Shown: positions 52,727 through 60,932, counted from the stretch's first letter. The stretch is 64,000 nt of DNA from Methylobacterium sp. Leaf99 (GCF_001422375.1 NZ_LMMU01000008.1:76268-140267); one strand, 5' to 3'. Numbers and translations are program-made. Notes: generated from the sequence alone by a model not told the origin.

Positions 52727-53401
52727 TCACCGGGCCAGGAGCGATTCGCCGTAGCGGTCGCACAGATCCTGCGGGTCAGACGCGATGGCGACGCACCCGG
52801 CCGTGCGCAGTTCGGTTTCCGAGACCCCGCCGCACAGGACACCGATGGTCGGCAGGCCAGCCTTGGCCGCGGCCTGGACATCGTAGGCGGTGTCGCCAAC
52901 CACCATGCTGTCCCAGGCGTTCAGGGGGGCGAGCTTGGCAAGCGCCGACGCGAAGATGTCGGGAAACGGCTTCGAGCGCTCGGCATCGTCCGATGTCGTA
53001 GTCACCGAAACCAGGTCGGCGACGCCCAGAAGCTCCTTGTAATGCGCGACCTCGTCGGCCTTGCCGGACGAGGCCAGCGCGATGGTCTGGCCCTCGGTCC
53101 TGATCCGCTCGAACAGGGGGCGGACGCCCGGGAACGGCCGGACCTTGTCGAGGAAGTTCCGCTTGAACAGGTCGGAGCGGTAGGCCTCCATGGCCTTGCC
53201 CTCCCGCTTCACCCGGTCCCGGTCGACAAAGACGGGAAGCAACTGGTCCCCGCCCTTGCCGATCTGGCTGCGGACCTTCGCGTGCTCCGTCTCGATGCCG
53301 AAATGCGCGAAAGCCTCGACCCAGGCCTGGGCATGGAGATCGACGCTGTCGAGGAGCGTCCCATCGATATCGAAGATCACCGCCCTGACCGCTGACGCCA
53401 T
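52727..53401 (-). CDS. HAD family hydrolase, beta-phosphoglucomutase-like
   Basis: 224 residues. HAD motif I FDIDGTLLD with nucleophile Asp11, motif II in ALASSGKADE, motif III Lys in SKPFPDIF, and motif IV VVGDTAYDVQAAAKAG are all intact; a small alpha-helical cap lies between motifs I and II. Subfamily IA hydrolases act on sugar phosphates or related esters; substrate unknown. A consensus EcfG promoter 75-99 bases upstream suggests stress induction. Trehalose-6-phosphate phosphatase activity cannot be excluded but is not indicated, since OtsB has a different cap. Confidence 0.9.
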   Translation of the reverse strand: MASAVRAVIFDIDGTLLDSVDLHAQAWVEAFAHFGIETEHAKVRSQIGKGGDQLLPVFVDRDRVKREGKAMEAYRSDLFKRNFLDKVRPFPGVRPLFERIRTEGQTIALASSGKADEVAHYKELLGVADLVSVTTTSDDAERSKPFPDIFASALAKLAPLNAWDSMVVGDTAYDVQAAAKAGLPTIGVLCGGVSETELRTAGCVAIASDPQDLCDRYGESLLAR

Positions 53402-53475
53402 GTGCCCTGCCCCGTATCGACGGACACGGCGCGCATCCGGACAGGACGCGCCGGCCGAACCGTCGATGCTGCGCG

Positions 53476-53500
53476 AACGGTCGGCGTGCTCCGTCGTTCC
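53476..53500 (-). promoter_or_regulatory. Consensus EcfG promoter of the HAD hydrolase gene
   Basis: On the minus strand GGAAC (plus 53496-53500), a 16-base spacer and CGTT (plus 53476-53479) match the EcfG consensus exactly. The HAD start at 53401 lies 75 bases from the -10 element, giving a leader of about 68 bases. Confidence 0.75.
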
Positions 53501-53525
53501 GTCTCCGCCTAGAAGACGTGCTACC

Positions 53526-53810
53526 TTAGCGCGGGAAGATGTGCAGGCCGTCGTCGGGCAGAAGGTTGCGGGCGGGGCCGCCGGTCTGCTGGCCGCGGCC
53601 CTGCTGGTAGTAGGGCAACTCGGGGCGGCGGTCGTTGTCGCTGCCGGAATCGTACTCGTAGGGGCGGCTCCACGGCGCGCGGCCGCCGACACCCGCCACG
53701 GTCTCGACCTCGCCCGGGATGGGGGCGGTGCCGTAGCCGTAGGGCGTGGCCTGCCCGGTCACGGGGACGGCGATGGCGAGGGCGACGAGGGTGGGAAGAA
53801 GGGTCTTCAT
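53526..53810 (-). CDS. Small secreted protein, EcfG-type promoter
   Basis: 94 residues from ATG 53808-53810 with GAGG upstream. Signal peptide MKTLLPTLVALAIAVPVTG, then a polar Tyr/Pro/Gly/Asp-rich mature segment ending in LLPDDGLHIFPR, with no cysteines. No family recognised. A consensus EcfG promoter begins 76 bases upstream, so it is a likely member of the general stress regulon. It lies upstream of the HAD gene but each has its own EcfG motif. Confidence 0.75.
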   Translation of the reverse strand: MKTLLPTLVALAIAVPVTGQATPYGYGTAPIPGEVETVAGVGGRAPWSRPYEYDSGSDNDRRPELPYYQQGRGQQTGGPARNLLPDDGLHIFPR

Positions 53811-53885
53811 GAGCGACCTCGCGGAATGCGGCCGGAGCCAAGGTCGCCGACGGCACGGCAACGGACGGGGAGTGTTCCGTGACCC

Positions 53886-53911
53886 AACGTCACGCTTGAT
53901 CGGCCTGTTCC
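53886..53911 (-). promoter_or_regulatory. Consensus EcfG promoter of the small secreted protein gene
   Basis: On the minus strand GGAAC (plus 53907-53911), a 17-base spacer and CGTT (plus 53886-53889) match the EcfG consensus exactly. A second, weaker GGAAC-N16-CGTG occurs closer in (plus 53854-53878), so the gene may have two overlapping options. Confidence 0.75.
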
Positions 53912-53995
53912 CGTGTGGACGCTCGAAACGGCGAAGCCCGCCGTCCTGTTCGAACGGCGGGCTTCGAGGGCATTGGAAACGGGCGCGGGACGCCG

Positions 53996-54442
53996 TCAGT
54001 GCATGACCACTCCGGCCTCGAACGCCTTGGCGCGGGACGCCGCAGTCCGGGCGGAGGGGGCCTTGGCGGGAGCGGCTGTGGCCGAAGCCGCCTTGGCGGA
54101 GGCCGACTTCGTGGACGCCGACTTGGTCGTCGCGGATTTGGCTGCGGCCGTCTTCGGGGCGGCGGTCTTGGTGGTCTTGGCAGCCGCGGCCTTGGCGGGC
54201 TTCGCGGTCTCGGCGACTGCCTTGGCGGCGGCGCTGCGGGCACCGGCCTTGGGCTTCAGGGCGCGGGCTGGGCTCGGCGCCAAGCTGATCTCGGCGGCCA
54301 CCGGACGGACCTGGACGGGCGTGTCGGCGCAGAACTCGCGCTCGGCCCGCAGCCAATGCTCGGTGGCGTGGCCGAACACCCGGCCTTCGCCCTCCCAGAT
54401 GAAGTAGGCGCGTTCGCGCACCTGTTGCTCGAAAGGATGCAT
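53996..54442 (-). CDS. DUF2934 protein with Ala/Lys histone-like tail
   Basis: 148 residues. The N-terminal 40 residues (VRERAYFIWEGEGRVFGHAT and EHWLRAEREF) match DUF2934. The rest is low complexity: a proline-containing linker, then a long run of AAAK-, SATTKSAS- and KSASAKAAS-type units resembling histone H1 or AlgP-like tails, suggesting DNA binding or polyanion binding. Start at ATG 54440-54442. The function of the domain is unknown. An inverted repeat lies 40-63 bases upstream. Confidence 0.8.
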   Translation of the reverse strand: MHPFEQQVRERAYFIWEGEGRVFGHATEHWLRAEREFCADTPVQVRPVAAEISLAPSPARALKPKAGARSAAAKAVAETAKPAKAAAAKTTKTAAPKTAAAKSATTKSASTKSASAKAASATAAPAKAPSARTAASRAKAFEAGVVMH

Positions 54443-54482
54443 CGCGGTCTCCCCGTGGATTCGAGGCCGACGATGAAAGCGG

Positions 54483-54505
54483 ACGGTTAATGTCGGGTTA
54501 ACCGT
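54483..54505. repeat. Perfect 8-bp inverted repeat between two operons
   Basis: ACGGTTAA and TTAACCGT flank a 7-base centre TGTCGGG. It sits between the stop of the small helical protein gene (54517) and the start of the DUF2934 gene (54442), and could be an operator for the latter or a weak transcription end for the former; there is no T run. Confidence 0.5.
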
Positions 54506-54516
54506 TCCCGGAGGCC

Positions 54517-54777
54517 TCAGCCCCTGGTCAGGCGCCGGACATTGGCCCGCACCTTTCGGCGATATCCGGCGACCACCTTGGCGGTGGAGCCGCCCGTGGC
54601 CATGAGCAGGGCCGCCTCGTTGGCGGCCGTGATCTTCTCGCTCACCATGCGGTGCGCCTCGGCCTGGGCACCGCTTCCGCCGGCGGCGAGCTTGGCCAGC
54701 CGCAGGCCGATCACGTGCTGGGATTCCATCGCCAGCAGAGTCGCGTCGAGACCCAGCTTCCACCACGCACCGTACAT
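54517..54777 (-). CDS. Conserved small helical protein, phasin-like
   Basis: 86 residues, all helical in character: WKLGLDATLLAMESQHVIGL, then RLAKLAAGG, HRMVSEKITAANEAALLMAT and a basic end. The pattern of Ala-rich amphipathic helices with SEKxxAA resembles phasin-type proteins and a small conserved alphaproteobacterial family; no diagnostic motif is present. Last gene of a minus-strand run with 55581-55210 and 55213-54809, 31 bases after the latter. Confidence 0.65.
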   Translation of the reverse strand: MYGAWWKLGLDATLLAMESQHVIGLRLAKLAAGGSGAQAEAHRMVSEKITAANEAALLMATGGSTAKVVAGYRRKVRANVRRLTRG

Positions 54778-54808
54778 GCTGTCTTCTCCGTGCGCGGTTG
54801 CCCCGCCG

Positions 54809-55213
54809 TCAATCGAACGAGCGGCCCTTCGCGGCGGACCCGCCCAGGCTGATCTTCTTCGGGGGCGAGCCGGCGAGGCTGATCTTGCGGGCCGGAGCGG
54901 GCGCGGCCTCCGTCGGGACGGCGGGCCGGGCCGGCTTCATCCGCGACTGGCCAAAGACCACCGAGCCGATCTCGCCGGCGACGCGCACGAGGTCGTCGCG
55001 TTCGCAGGCCCGGGCCACCGTGAGGCCGAGCTGGTGCATGTGGCTCTTGCCGTAGAGGTAGACCGCGAGCTTCGAGCGGGTCGGTTCGGCGATGGTGGCC
55101 AGGAGTTCGGGCAGGTCGTCGGCATCGGCCCGGTAGACCTCTCCCAGGAGATCGAGGGAGACCGGGCAGGCCGGATCGGCGACGGGACCGCTGGTCGGGT
55201 GGGACTGGGTCAT
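54809..55213 (-). CDS. Conserved hypothetical soluble protein
   Basis: 134 residues. A helical N-terminal domain (LDLLGEVYRADADDLPELLA, YLYGKSHMHQLGLTVARAC) is followed by a linker and a C-terminal tail holding two copies of KISLxGS (KISLAGS, KISLGGS). No signal peptide or membrane segment. Its ATG overlaps the stop of the upstream secreted-protein gene by 4 bases, so the two are translationally coupled. Function unknown. Confidence 0.7.
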   Translation of the reverse strand: MTQSHPTSGPVADPACPVSLDLLGEVYRADADDLPELLATIAEPTRSKLAVYLYGKSHMHQLGLTVARACERDDLVRVAGEIGSVVFGQSRMKPARPAVPTEAAPAPARKISLAGSPPKKISLGGSAAKGRSFD

Positions 55214-55581
55214 GGGGCACCTGTCTGGGCGGAGGGGGAAGGAATGGGCGCGGCCGCCTCGACGGCGGCCGCGGACGGTCGCTCGGCGGGTGGCCGGGCG
55301 GGGGGCAGGCAGCCGGTGCAGACCGACGCGATGGCGATACGGGCGCGGCGCTCGGCGCGTGCCCAGACCGCCTCGTTGCGGGCGCGGGCCTGACGGACCT
55401 CGTCGTCCGTCATCGCCCCCGATCCGACGCCGAGGTCGCGCGGCGTCTCACCGGGCGGCCTGATGCGCAGGAGAAGCGGTTCCAGCGCCGGCTCCTGTGC
55501 CCTGGCCGGCGGGATAGCAGCCGGGAGGCTCAGTACGCCAGAGGCCAGGACGGCAAAGCGGACGAGGATCGAACGGCGCAT
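55210..55581 (-). CDS. Hypothetical secreted protein
   Basis: 123 residues with a signal peptide (LVRFAVLASGVLSLPAAIPP, cleavage after ARAQ). The mature part has an Arg/Ala-rich helix (DDEVRQARARNEAVWARAER) and a CTGC pair followed by a Pro-rich end. CxxC with a Pro-rich tail could bind metal or be redox-active, but this is not established. First gene of the three-gene minus-strand run. Confidence 0.65.
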   Translation of the reverse strand: MRRSILVRFAVLASGVLSLPAAIPPARAQEPALEPLLLRIRPPGETPRDLGVGSGAMTDDEVRQARARNEAVWARAERRARIAIASVCTGCLPPARPPAERPSAAAVEAAAPIPSPSAQTGAP

Positions 55582-55719
55582 CGGCTCCCCGGTCGGCTGT
55601 GGTGCCGGCGGACGATCGCCGCCGCATGGTTAAGAAGAGCTTACCGCCATGAACCGTGCGATGACGCAGCGGCAACCCGCCCAATCGACCGCACTGCAGC
55701 ATGACCCTACCGTCGCGCC

Positions 55720-55797
55720 ATGGACACCACAATCTGGCTCTGGATGGCCGCGGCCGTTACCTACTCCGGCTACATGGTCTTCGCGATGCGGTCGTGA
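55720..55797 (+). CDS. Possible 25-residue membrane microprotein
   Basis: Frame MDTTIWLWMAAAVTYSGYMV followed by FAMRS encodes one hydrophobic helix with a basic C-terminus, like many bacterial single-helix microproteins such as KdpF. No good ribosome binding site precedes the ATG, and the frame is short enough to be chance. It lies in the gap between two minus-strand genes. Confidence 0.3.
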   Translation: MDTTIWLWMAAAVTYSGYMVFAMRS

Positions 55798-55815
55798 GGG
55801 CGTCGCGGTTGCGCG

Positions 55816-56262
55816 TCAGGTCCGGTCGTCCTTGTCGATGACCGCGCAGGCCGTGACCGGACCGTCGGCGGAATTTGAGACCGAGCAGGTGACCAGAGCC
55901 TTGCCCGCGTCGACCTTGCTGTGGCGCTTGGTCTCGGCACTCGCCCGTGCCGTGCGGCCGGCCTCAGCGATAGCCTCCGCGGTGAGCCCGTTGATGGCCT
56001 GCCCGGCACACCCGAATAGCGCGAAGTAGCCCGCCGGCAGGGTCGGCCCCTTGAACTGGGCGCCCACGGCCGAGAGGTCGCCGCAGGCCAGGGTCAGGCC
56101 GACATCCTCGGCGGCCTTGAACTCGGCGAAGTCGATGGTTCGCCGAACCAGGGTCGCCCCCGTCGCCGCCATCACACGGTCGATGAGATCCCCGCATCGA
56201 TCCGCCCGGGCCGGCGTTGCAAGGGCGAGGGAGAGGCCGAGGATCGTCAACGGGATGCGCAT
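55816..56262 (-). CDS. Secreted protein with four cysteines
   Basis: 148 residues. Signal peptide MRIPLTILGLSLALATPARA, then a mature domain with cysteines at DRCGDL, LACGDL, LFGCAGQ, VTCSVS and TACAVID (five in all), with a helical centre (INGLTAEAIAEAGRTARASA). No family recognised. Start at ATG 56260-56262; the frame stays open upstream but the signal peptide fixes the start. Periplasmic, function unknown. Confidence 0.7.
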   Translation of the reverse strand: MRIPLTILGLSLALATPARADRCGDLIDRVMAATGATLVRRTIDFAEFKAAEDVGLTLACGDLSAVGAQFKGPTLPAGYFALFGCAGQAINGLTAEAIAEAGRTARASAETKRHSKVDAGKALVTCSVSNSADGPVTACAVIDKDDRT

Positions 56263-56320
56263 AAAGCGCCAACTAGGGGAGGCTCCGCGCTTGTCGAGCC
56301 GGACCTTCTCTAGGGGGGAA

Positions 56321-57583
56321 TCACGCCAGGGACGCGCGGCGCTTGCGCACGACGGTCCGGCGAAACACCCCCACCACCTCGACGTGGCTCGAATACTTGA
56401 ACTGGTCCACGGGGGTGACGGTCTCCAGGCGGTAGCCGCCCGCCACCAGGGCGGCGGCGTCACGCGCGAAGGTGCCGGCATCGCACGCGACACCCACGAC
56501 CAGGGGCACCTTGCTCTCGGCGATGCGGGCGGCTTGCGCCTGCGCTCCGGCGCGGGGCGGATCGAACACCACGGCGTCGTAGGCGTCGAGCTCGATGGGC
56601 AGGAGCGGGCGCCGGAACAGGTCGCGCCGCTCCGTGGTCACCCGGCGCAGGGACGGGGTCGCCCGCACGGCCCGGTCGAGGCTCGCCAGCGCCGCCGCCT
56701 CGCCCTCGACGGCGTGAACGTCGCAGCGTTGGGCGAGGGCCAAACTGAACGGTCCGCTGCCGGCGAAGAGATCGACGACGCGCTTGGTCTTCCTGTCGAG
56801 GGCGGCGAGCACCAGTGCCGTCAGGGCTGTCTCGCCGGCCTGCGTCGCCTGGAGGAAGCCGCCCGGCGGGGGGCTGAGACGGATGCCGCCGGCCTCGATG
56901 ACGGGCGCGCGGCGCTCGACCAGGATCTCGCCGTGGAGCGACAGGCGGGCGAGGTCCAGCTCACCGGCCAGACGCACGAGGACGGCGCGGACGCCCTCGG
57001 CGACGGGTCCATGGCCCCGGACATCGACATCGAGGCCGGCATCGGTGGCCGTGAAGGCGACGTCGAGGGGTTTGCGCCCATGGCCGAGGGGGGCACTCAG
57101 CGCCGTCGCCACGACGGGGGCCCGGTGGAGGGCCTCCACGGTAATCGGGCAATGGTCGATGGCGACGAGGTCGTGGCTGCGGGCCGCCATCAGGCCGGCC
57201 CGGGCCCCCGATTCACCGGCCCGAACATGCAACGTCAGGCGGCGGCGGCCCTCGCCATGGGCGTCCCGAAGAGCCTCGGGCTCGGCGTCGAGGCCGGATT
57301 GCGACAGGGCCTGACCGACGAGCGCCCGCTTCCAGGCGGCGTAGGGCTCGGGGGCCCAATGCTGGACGGCGCAGCCGCCGCAGGTTCCGAAATACGGGCA
57401 GAACGGATCGATCCGCTCCGGCGAGGCGGTCTCGACGGACAGAAGCTGCCCGCGCACGCCCTCGCGCCGGATGGCGACGCGCTCGCCCGGCAGGGCATAG
57501 GCCACCGCCGTGCCGTCCGTGGCCATGCCGTCGCCCCGCGCGCCGAGCTTGGCGATGGTGACGAGGTCGGGGGAATCGATCAT
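56321..57583 (-). CDS. RlmD/RumA-like rRNA uracil-C5 methyltransferase
   Basis: 420 residues. An N-terminal TRAM-like part (IAKLGARGDGMA, LPGERVAI) precedes a Cys cluster CPYFGTCGGCAVQH that should hold a 4Fe-4S cluster. The SAM-binding motif is VVDLFAGSGPFSLALA, followed by VFDPPRAGAQAQ and VACDAGTFARDAA with the catalytic Cys and a C-terminal QFKYSSHVEVVGVF. It methylates uracil C5 in RNA; whether rRNA position 1939 or 747 is not decidable here. Overlaps tlyA by 4 bases. Confidence 0.9.
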   Translation of the reverse strand: MIDSPDLVTIAKLGARGDGMATDGTAVAYALPGERVAIRREGVRGQLLSVETASPERIDPFCPYFGTCGGCAVQHWAPEPYAAWKRALVGQALSQSGLDAEPEALRDAHGEGRRRLTLHVRAGESGARAGLMAARSHDLVAIDHCPITVEALHRAPVVATALSAPLGHGRKPLDVAFTATDAGLDVDVRGHGPVAEGVRAVLVRLAGELDLARLSLHGEILVERRAPVIEAGGIRLSPPPGGFLQATQAGETALTALVLAALDRKTKRVVDLFAGSGPFSLALAQRCDVHAVEGEAAALASLDRAVRATPSLRRVTTERRDLFRRPLLPIELDAYDAVVFDPPRAGAQAQAARIAESKVPLVVGVACDAGTFARDAAALVAGGYRLETVTPVDQFKYSSHVEVVGVFRRTVVRKRRASLA

Positions 57584-58326
57584 GGAACTGCTTTCCGGCG
57601 TGCCCCGATGAGGAACTCGCGATTGCCGTCGCCGCCGGTGACGGGGGACGGGATCAGGCCGAGGATGGAGAATCCCACGCCTGCGATGAAGTCTCGGATC
57701 TCGGCGCAGACCGCGTCGTGGACGGCGGCGTCGCGGACGATGCCGCCGCGTCCGATCCGATCGCGGCCCGCCTCGAATTGGGGTTTGACGAGTGCGGCCA
57801 GGGCCGCCCCCTCCCCCATCAGGGTGGCGACCGCAGGCACCACGAGGCGGAGCGAGATGAAACTCACGTCGATGGCCACCAGCATCGGCGCCACCGGGAT
57901 CGTCGCCGCGTCGAGGCTGCGGGCGTCGCGTCCTTCCAGGCTCGTCACCCGGGGATGGGTGCGCAGGGACGCGTGCAGCTGGTCGCGCCCGACATCGACG
58001 GCATAGACATAGGCGGCCCCGCGCCCGAGGAGCGCGTCGGTGAACCCGCCCGTGGAGGCCCCGACATCGAGGCAGGTCAGCCCAGCCGGAGCGAACCCGA
58101 AGGCGTCGAGGGCGGCGACGAGCTTGAGTCCACCGCGCGAGACGAAGGGGTGCGGCGCCTCAGCCTCGATCCGCGCATCCGGTGCGACGAGGTCGGAGGC
58201 ACGCGCCACCACGCGGCCATCGGCCCGCACGAGGCCCGCCGCGATGGCGCCCTGCGCCCGGGCCCGGCTCTCGAAATGGCCGCGCTCGACCAGAAGGCGA
58301 TCGGCCCTGATCCGGTCCCGCGTCAT
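57580..58326 (-). CDS. tlyA: TlyA family rRNA 2'-O-methyltransferase/hemolysin-like protein
   Basis: 248 residues. An S4 RNA-binding domain (RADRLLVERGHFESRARAQG, residues 6-25) is followed by an RrmJ-type methyltransferase domain with VSRGGLKLVAALD, the SAM motif LDVGASTGGFTDALL, VDVGRDQLH and ALVKPQFEAG. In mycobacteria TlyA methylates 16S and 23S rRNA. Start at ATG 58324-58326 (MTRDRIRAD); the frame stays open upstream without support. Translationally coupled to the RlmD-like gene. Confidence 0.92.
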   Translation of the reverse strand: MTRDRIRADRLLVERGHFESRARAQGAIAAGLVRADGRVVARASDLVAPDARIEAEAPHPFVSRGGLKLVAALDAFGFAPAGLTCLDVGASTGGFTDALLGRGAAYVYAVDVGRDQLHASLRTHPRVTSLEGRDARSLDAATIPVAPMLVAIDVSFISLRLVVPAVATLMGEGAALAALVKPQFEAGRDRIGRGGIVRDAAVHDAVCAEIRDFIAGVGFSILGLIPSPVTGGDGNREFLIGARRKAVP

Positions 58327-58567
58327 TCCCAAACTCAAACCTTCGGCGTCCTGCTGTCCGCACGCCGGCACGGATGGCCCTCCGCTACACCACAAAGTGG
58401 CGTCCGCGAACGAAAATCATGCACGCCTGGGTCGCGCCGCCGTCCACACCTGTCGCATACTGGCAAGCCAGAGCGCGACCGCCCATGGGGGAACGGACGC
58501 GGGACCACGGTCTTGAGGTCCCACCGTTCGGCCCTCTCCCGACCCGGCCGCCACAACAGGACTGACC

Positions 58568-60121
58568 ATGACAACGCCGCGCGAGATCGAGCTGAAGCTG
58601 GAATGCGAGGTCGCCGACCTGGCCGCTCTCGCGAACCATCCCCTGCTGCGGGCGGACGGGACACCCGAGGCGGTGGTTCTCACCTCGACCTACTTCGACA
58701 CGGCCAAGGGCGATCTGCGCAAGGGCGGCTTGACCCTGCGGGTGCGCCGGGAGGGCGACCGTCGCATCCAGACGGTGAAGGCGGCCTCCGCGAGCGCGGG
58801 CCTGTTCGACCGGGCGGAGTGGGAGTCCGATATCGCGGGCGAGACCCCCGACCTCGCGGTTCTGGCGGAGACGCCGGTGCCCGCCCTCCTGGCGGCGGCA
58901 TCCAAAGCCGATCTCGTGCCTGTCTTCACCACCGTGGTCGACCGCACGACGCGTCTCGTCGTGCACGGCGCCTCGCTCATTTCCGCGACCCTCGATCAGG
59001 GGCGCATCGAGACGCCGGAGGGCGACGTGCCCCTCTGCGAAGTCGAGCTCGAACTCGACGAGGGCAGTCCTGCCGACCTGTTCGGCCTCGCCCAGGTGCT
59101 CGCCCAGACCGTGCCCCTGCGTCTCGGTGCCCTGAGCAAGAGCGCCCGGGGCTGGAGCCTCGTCGACGGCACCCTGCGCAAGTCCAGCAAGGCGGGTGCC
59201 GTGCGCCTCAATCCGGATGCCACGGCCGGTGAGGCGTTCCGGGCCGTCGCCCAAGCCTGCCTGCATCACCTGCGCCTGAACGAGGACGTGTTCCTCCACG
59301 GCCGCCACCCGGAGGGCCTGCACCAGATCCGCGTCGCCCTGCGGCGCCTGCGCTCGGCCCTCACCCTGTTCAAGCCGATCCTGGCGCCCGATCCCACCGC
59401 CGCGCAGTTGCGCGACGAGATCAAGCGGGTGACCGAGCCGTTCGGCCGGGCGCGCAATCTCGACGTCTTCCTCGAGACCACCCTCCCGGCGGAACTCGAG
59501 AAGCGGCCCGACGAGGCCGGTCTCCTCGACCTGCGCACGCGCCTGGAAGCCGAGCGCGACCGGGCGCACGATGCCGTCATCGCCACCCTCGAATCGCCGG
59601 CCTGGCGCAGCCTGATCCTCGATGTCGCCGCCTGGATCGAGACGGGGGCCTGGCGCACGGAAGGGGATGCGCAGGGCGATGGGCCCGCCCGCGACGCTCC
59701 GGCGGCGGAGTTTGCCGCCGATATCCTCGACCGCATCCGCGGCCGCATCCGCAAGCGCGGCCGCCACCTCGAACGCCTCGATGCCGAAGCCCGCCACCGC
59801 GTGCGCATCGAAGGCAAGAAGCTGCGCTACGGGGCCGAGTTCTTCGCCAGCCTCTACACCGACAAGAAACCGCACCGGCGCCACAAGGCCTTCGTCCAGG
59901 CCGTGTCCGAACTCCAGGACCACCTCGGCGCCCTGAACGACATGGCCACCGCCCACGAGGTTCTGGCCAGCTTGGCCACGGAGGGCAGCACGATCCCGGC
60001 CCCGACCCTGTTCGCCGCCGGTCTCACGGCGGGCGACAACGAGGTCGAAACCAAGGCGCTGCTCGGCAAGGCGGCGGACGCCCATGCCGACCTCGTCGAT
60101 CTCAAGCCGTTCTGGCGCTGA
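58568..60121 (+). CDS. CYTH and CHAD domain protein (inorganic triphosphatase-like)
   Basis: 517 residues. Residues 1-205 are a CYTH tunnel domain with the signature EIELKLE (6-12), RKGGLTLRVRREGDRR, and CEVELELDEG, typical of inorganic triphosphatases of the YgiF type. Residues about 215-510 are a CHAD domain with conserved histidines (VFLHGRHPEGLHQIRVALRR block, VRIEGKKLRYGAEFF, ELQDHLGALND), known to bind polyphosphate. It likely acts in polyphosphate or triphosphate metabolism in the cytoplasm. AGGA precedes the ATG. Convergent with rlmB. Confidence 0.93.
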   Translation: MTTPREIELKLECEVADLAALANHPLLRADGTPEAVVLTSTYFDTAKGDLRKGGLTLRVRREGDRRIQTVKAASASAGLFDRAEWESDIAGETPDLAVLAETPVPALLAAASKADLVPVFTTVVDRTTRLVVHGASLISATLDQGRIETPEGDVPLCEVELELDEGSPADLFGLAQVLAQTVPLRLGALSKSARGWSLVDGTLRKSSKAGAVRLNPDATAGEAFRAVAQACLHHLRLNEDVFLHGRHPEGLHQIRVALRRLRSALTLFKPILAPDPTAAQLRDEIKRVTEPFGRARNLDVFLETTLPAELEKRPDEAGLLDLRTRLEAERDRAHDAVIATLESPAWRSLILDVAAWIETGAWRTEGDAQGDGPARDAPAAEFAADILDRIRGRIRKRGRHLERLDAEARHRVRIEGKKLRYGAEFFASLYTDKKPHRRHKAFVQAVSELQDHLGALNDMATAHEVLASLATEGSTIPAPTLFAAGLTAGDNEVETKALLGKAADAHADLVDLKPFWR

Positions 60122-60129
60122 GGCGGCCG

Positions 60130-60156
60130 CGCCCTCAGCGCTCGACGCTGAGGGCG
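60130..60156. terminator. Inverted repeat shared by two convergent gene ends
   Basis: CGCCCTCAGCG and CGCTGAGGGCG form a perfect 11-bp stem around CTCGA. It overlaps the last codons and stop of rlmB and lies just beyond the CYTH-CHAD stop at 60121. No T run follows on either strand, so it may act as a transcript end stabiliser more than an intrinsic terminator. Confidence 0.5.
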
Positions 60157-60932
60157 TAGAGGGTGATGGCGGCGGCGTTCGAGACGTTGATGCTGCGGAT
60201 CTCGCCCCGGAACGGGATCCGCGCCAGCACGTCGCAATTGTCGCGGGTGCGCTGGCGCAGGCCCTTGCCCTCGGCACCCAGCACGATCACCGCCGGACGC
60301 TTGGCCCCCAGGGTGTCGAGGTCGGTGCCGGCCTCCGAATCGAGGCCGATGCGGGTGAAGCCGCGCTTGCCCAGATCAATCAGCGCTTCCGAGAGGTTGC
60401 GCACGACGACGAGGGGCACGTGCTCCAGGCCACCCGAGGCCGACTTGGCGAGGACGCCGGTGGCGGTGGGCGAATGGCGCGCCGTGGTGATGATGCCCGC
60501 CACGCCGAAGGCGGCGGCGGTGCGCACGATGGCCCCGACATTGTGCGGATCGGTGATCTGATCGAGCGCCAGGAGCAGCGCGTCGTCCGGCAGGTCTTCG
60601 AGATCCGGCCCCGGCAGCGGATCGGCTTCGAGGTAGAGGCCCTGATGCACGGCGTCCGGTCCCAGGAGCGCGTTGATGGCGCTCGGCCGCACCAGTTCGG
60701 GATCGATGCGCAGCTGACCGATCTCCTCCGTCAGTCGCACCATGGCATTCTCCGTGGCGAGCAGCCGGTGCAGGCGCCGACCCTCGTTGGCGAGCGCCTG
60801 GGCCACGGGATGCCAGCCGTAGAGCACCACGTGGTCGCCCTCCGGCCCGGCCGGTCGGGGCCGGAACCGGTCGCCGCCGGGCCCGGGCCGTCTCGTCTGC
60901 CGGCCCGGCGGGCCGTCGCGTCGCGTGGTCAT
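60135..60932 (-). CDS. rlmB: 23S rRNA 2'-O-ribose methyltransferase RlmB-like (SPOUT/TrmH)
   Basis: 265 residues. A basic N-terminal extension precedes the substrate-binding domain (VLYGWHPVAQALANEGRR), and the SPOUT knot is complete: DQITDPHNVGAIVRTAAAFG, VIVLGAEGKGLR and SINVSNAAAITLYAL. Methylates the 2'-O of a guanosine in 23S rRNA (G2251 in E. coli) as a dimer. Start at ATG 60930-60932. A tRNA gene lies divergently upstream after about 155 bases. Confidence 0.9.
   Translation of the reverse strand: MTTRRDGPPGRQTRRPGPGGDRFRPRPAGPEGDHVVLYGWHPVAQALANEGRRLHRLLATENAMVRLTEEIGQLRIDPELVRPSAINALLGPDAVHQGLYLEADPLPGPDLEDLPDDALLLALDQITDPHNVGAIVRTAAAFGVAGIITTARHSPTATGVLAKSASGGLEHVPLVVVRNLSEALIDLGKRGFTRIGLDSEAGTDLDTLGAKRPAVIVLGAEGKGLRQRTRDNCDVLARIPFRGEIRSINVSNAAAITLYALSVER

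Noticed and set aside
52727-53401. HAD phosphatase as the missing OtsB
   Set aside because: Its length and helical cap position fit the beta-phosphoglucomutase-like subfamily, not OtsB with its C2 cap.
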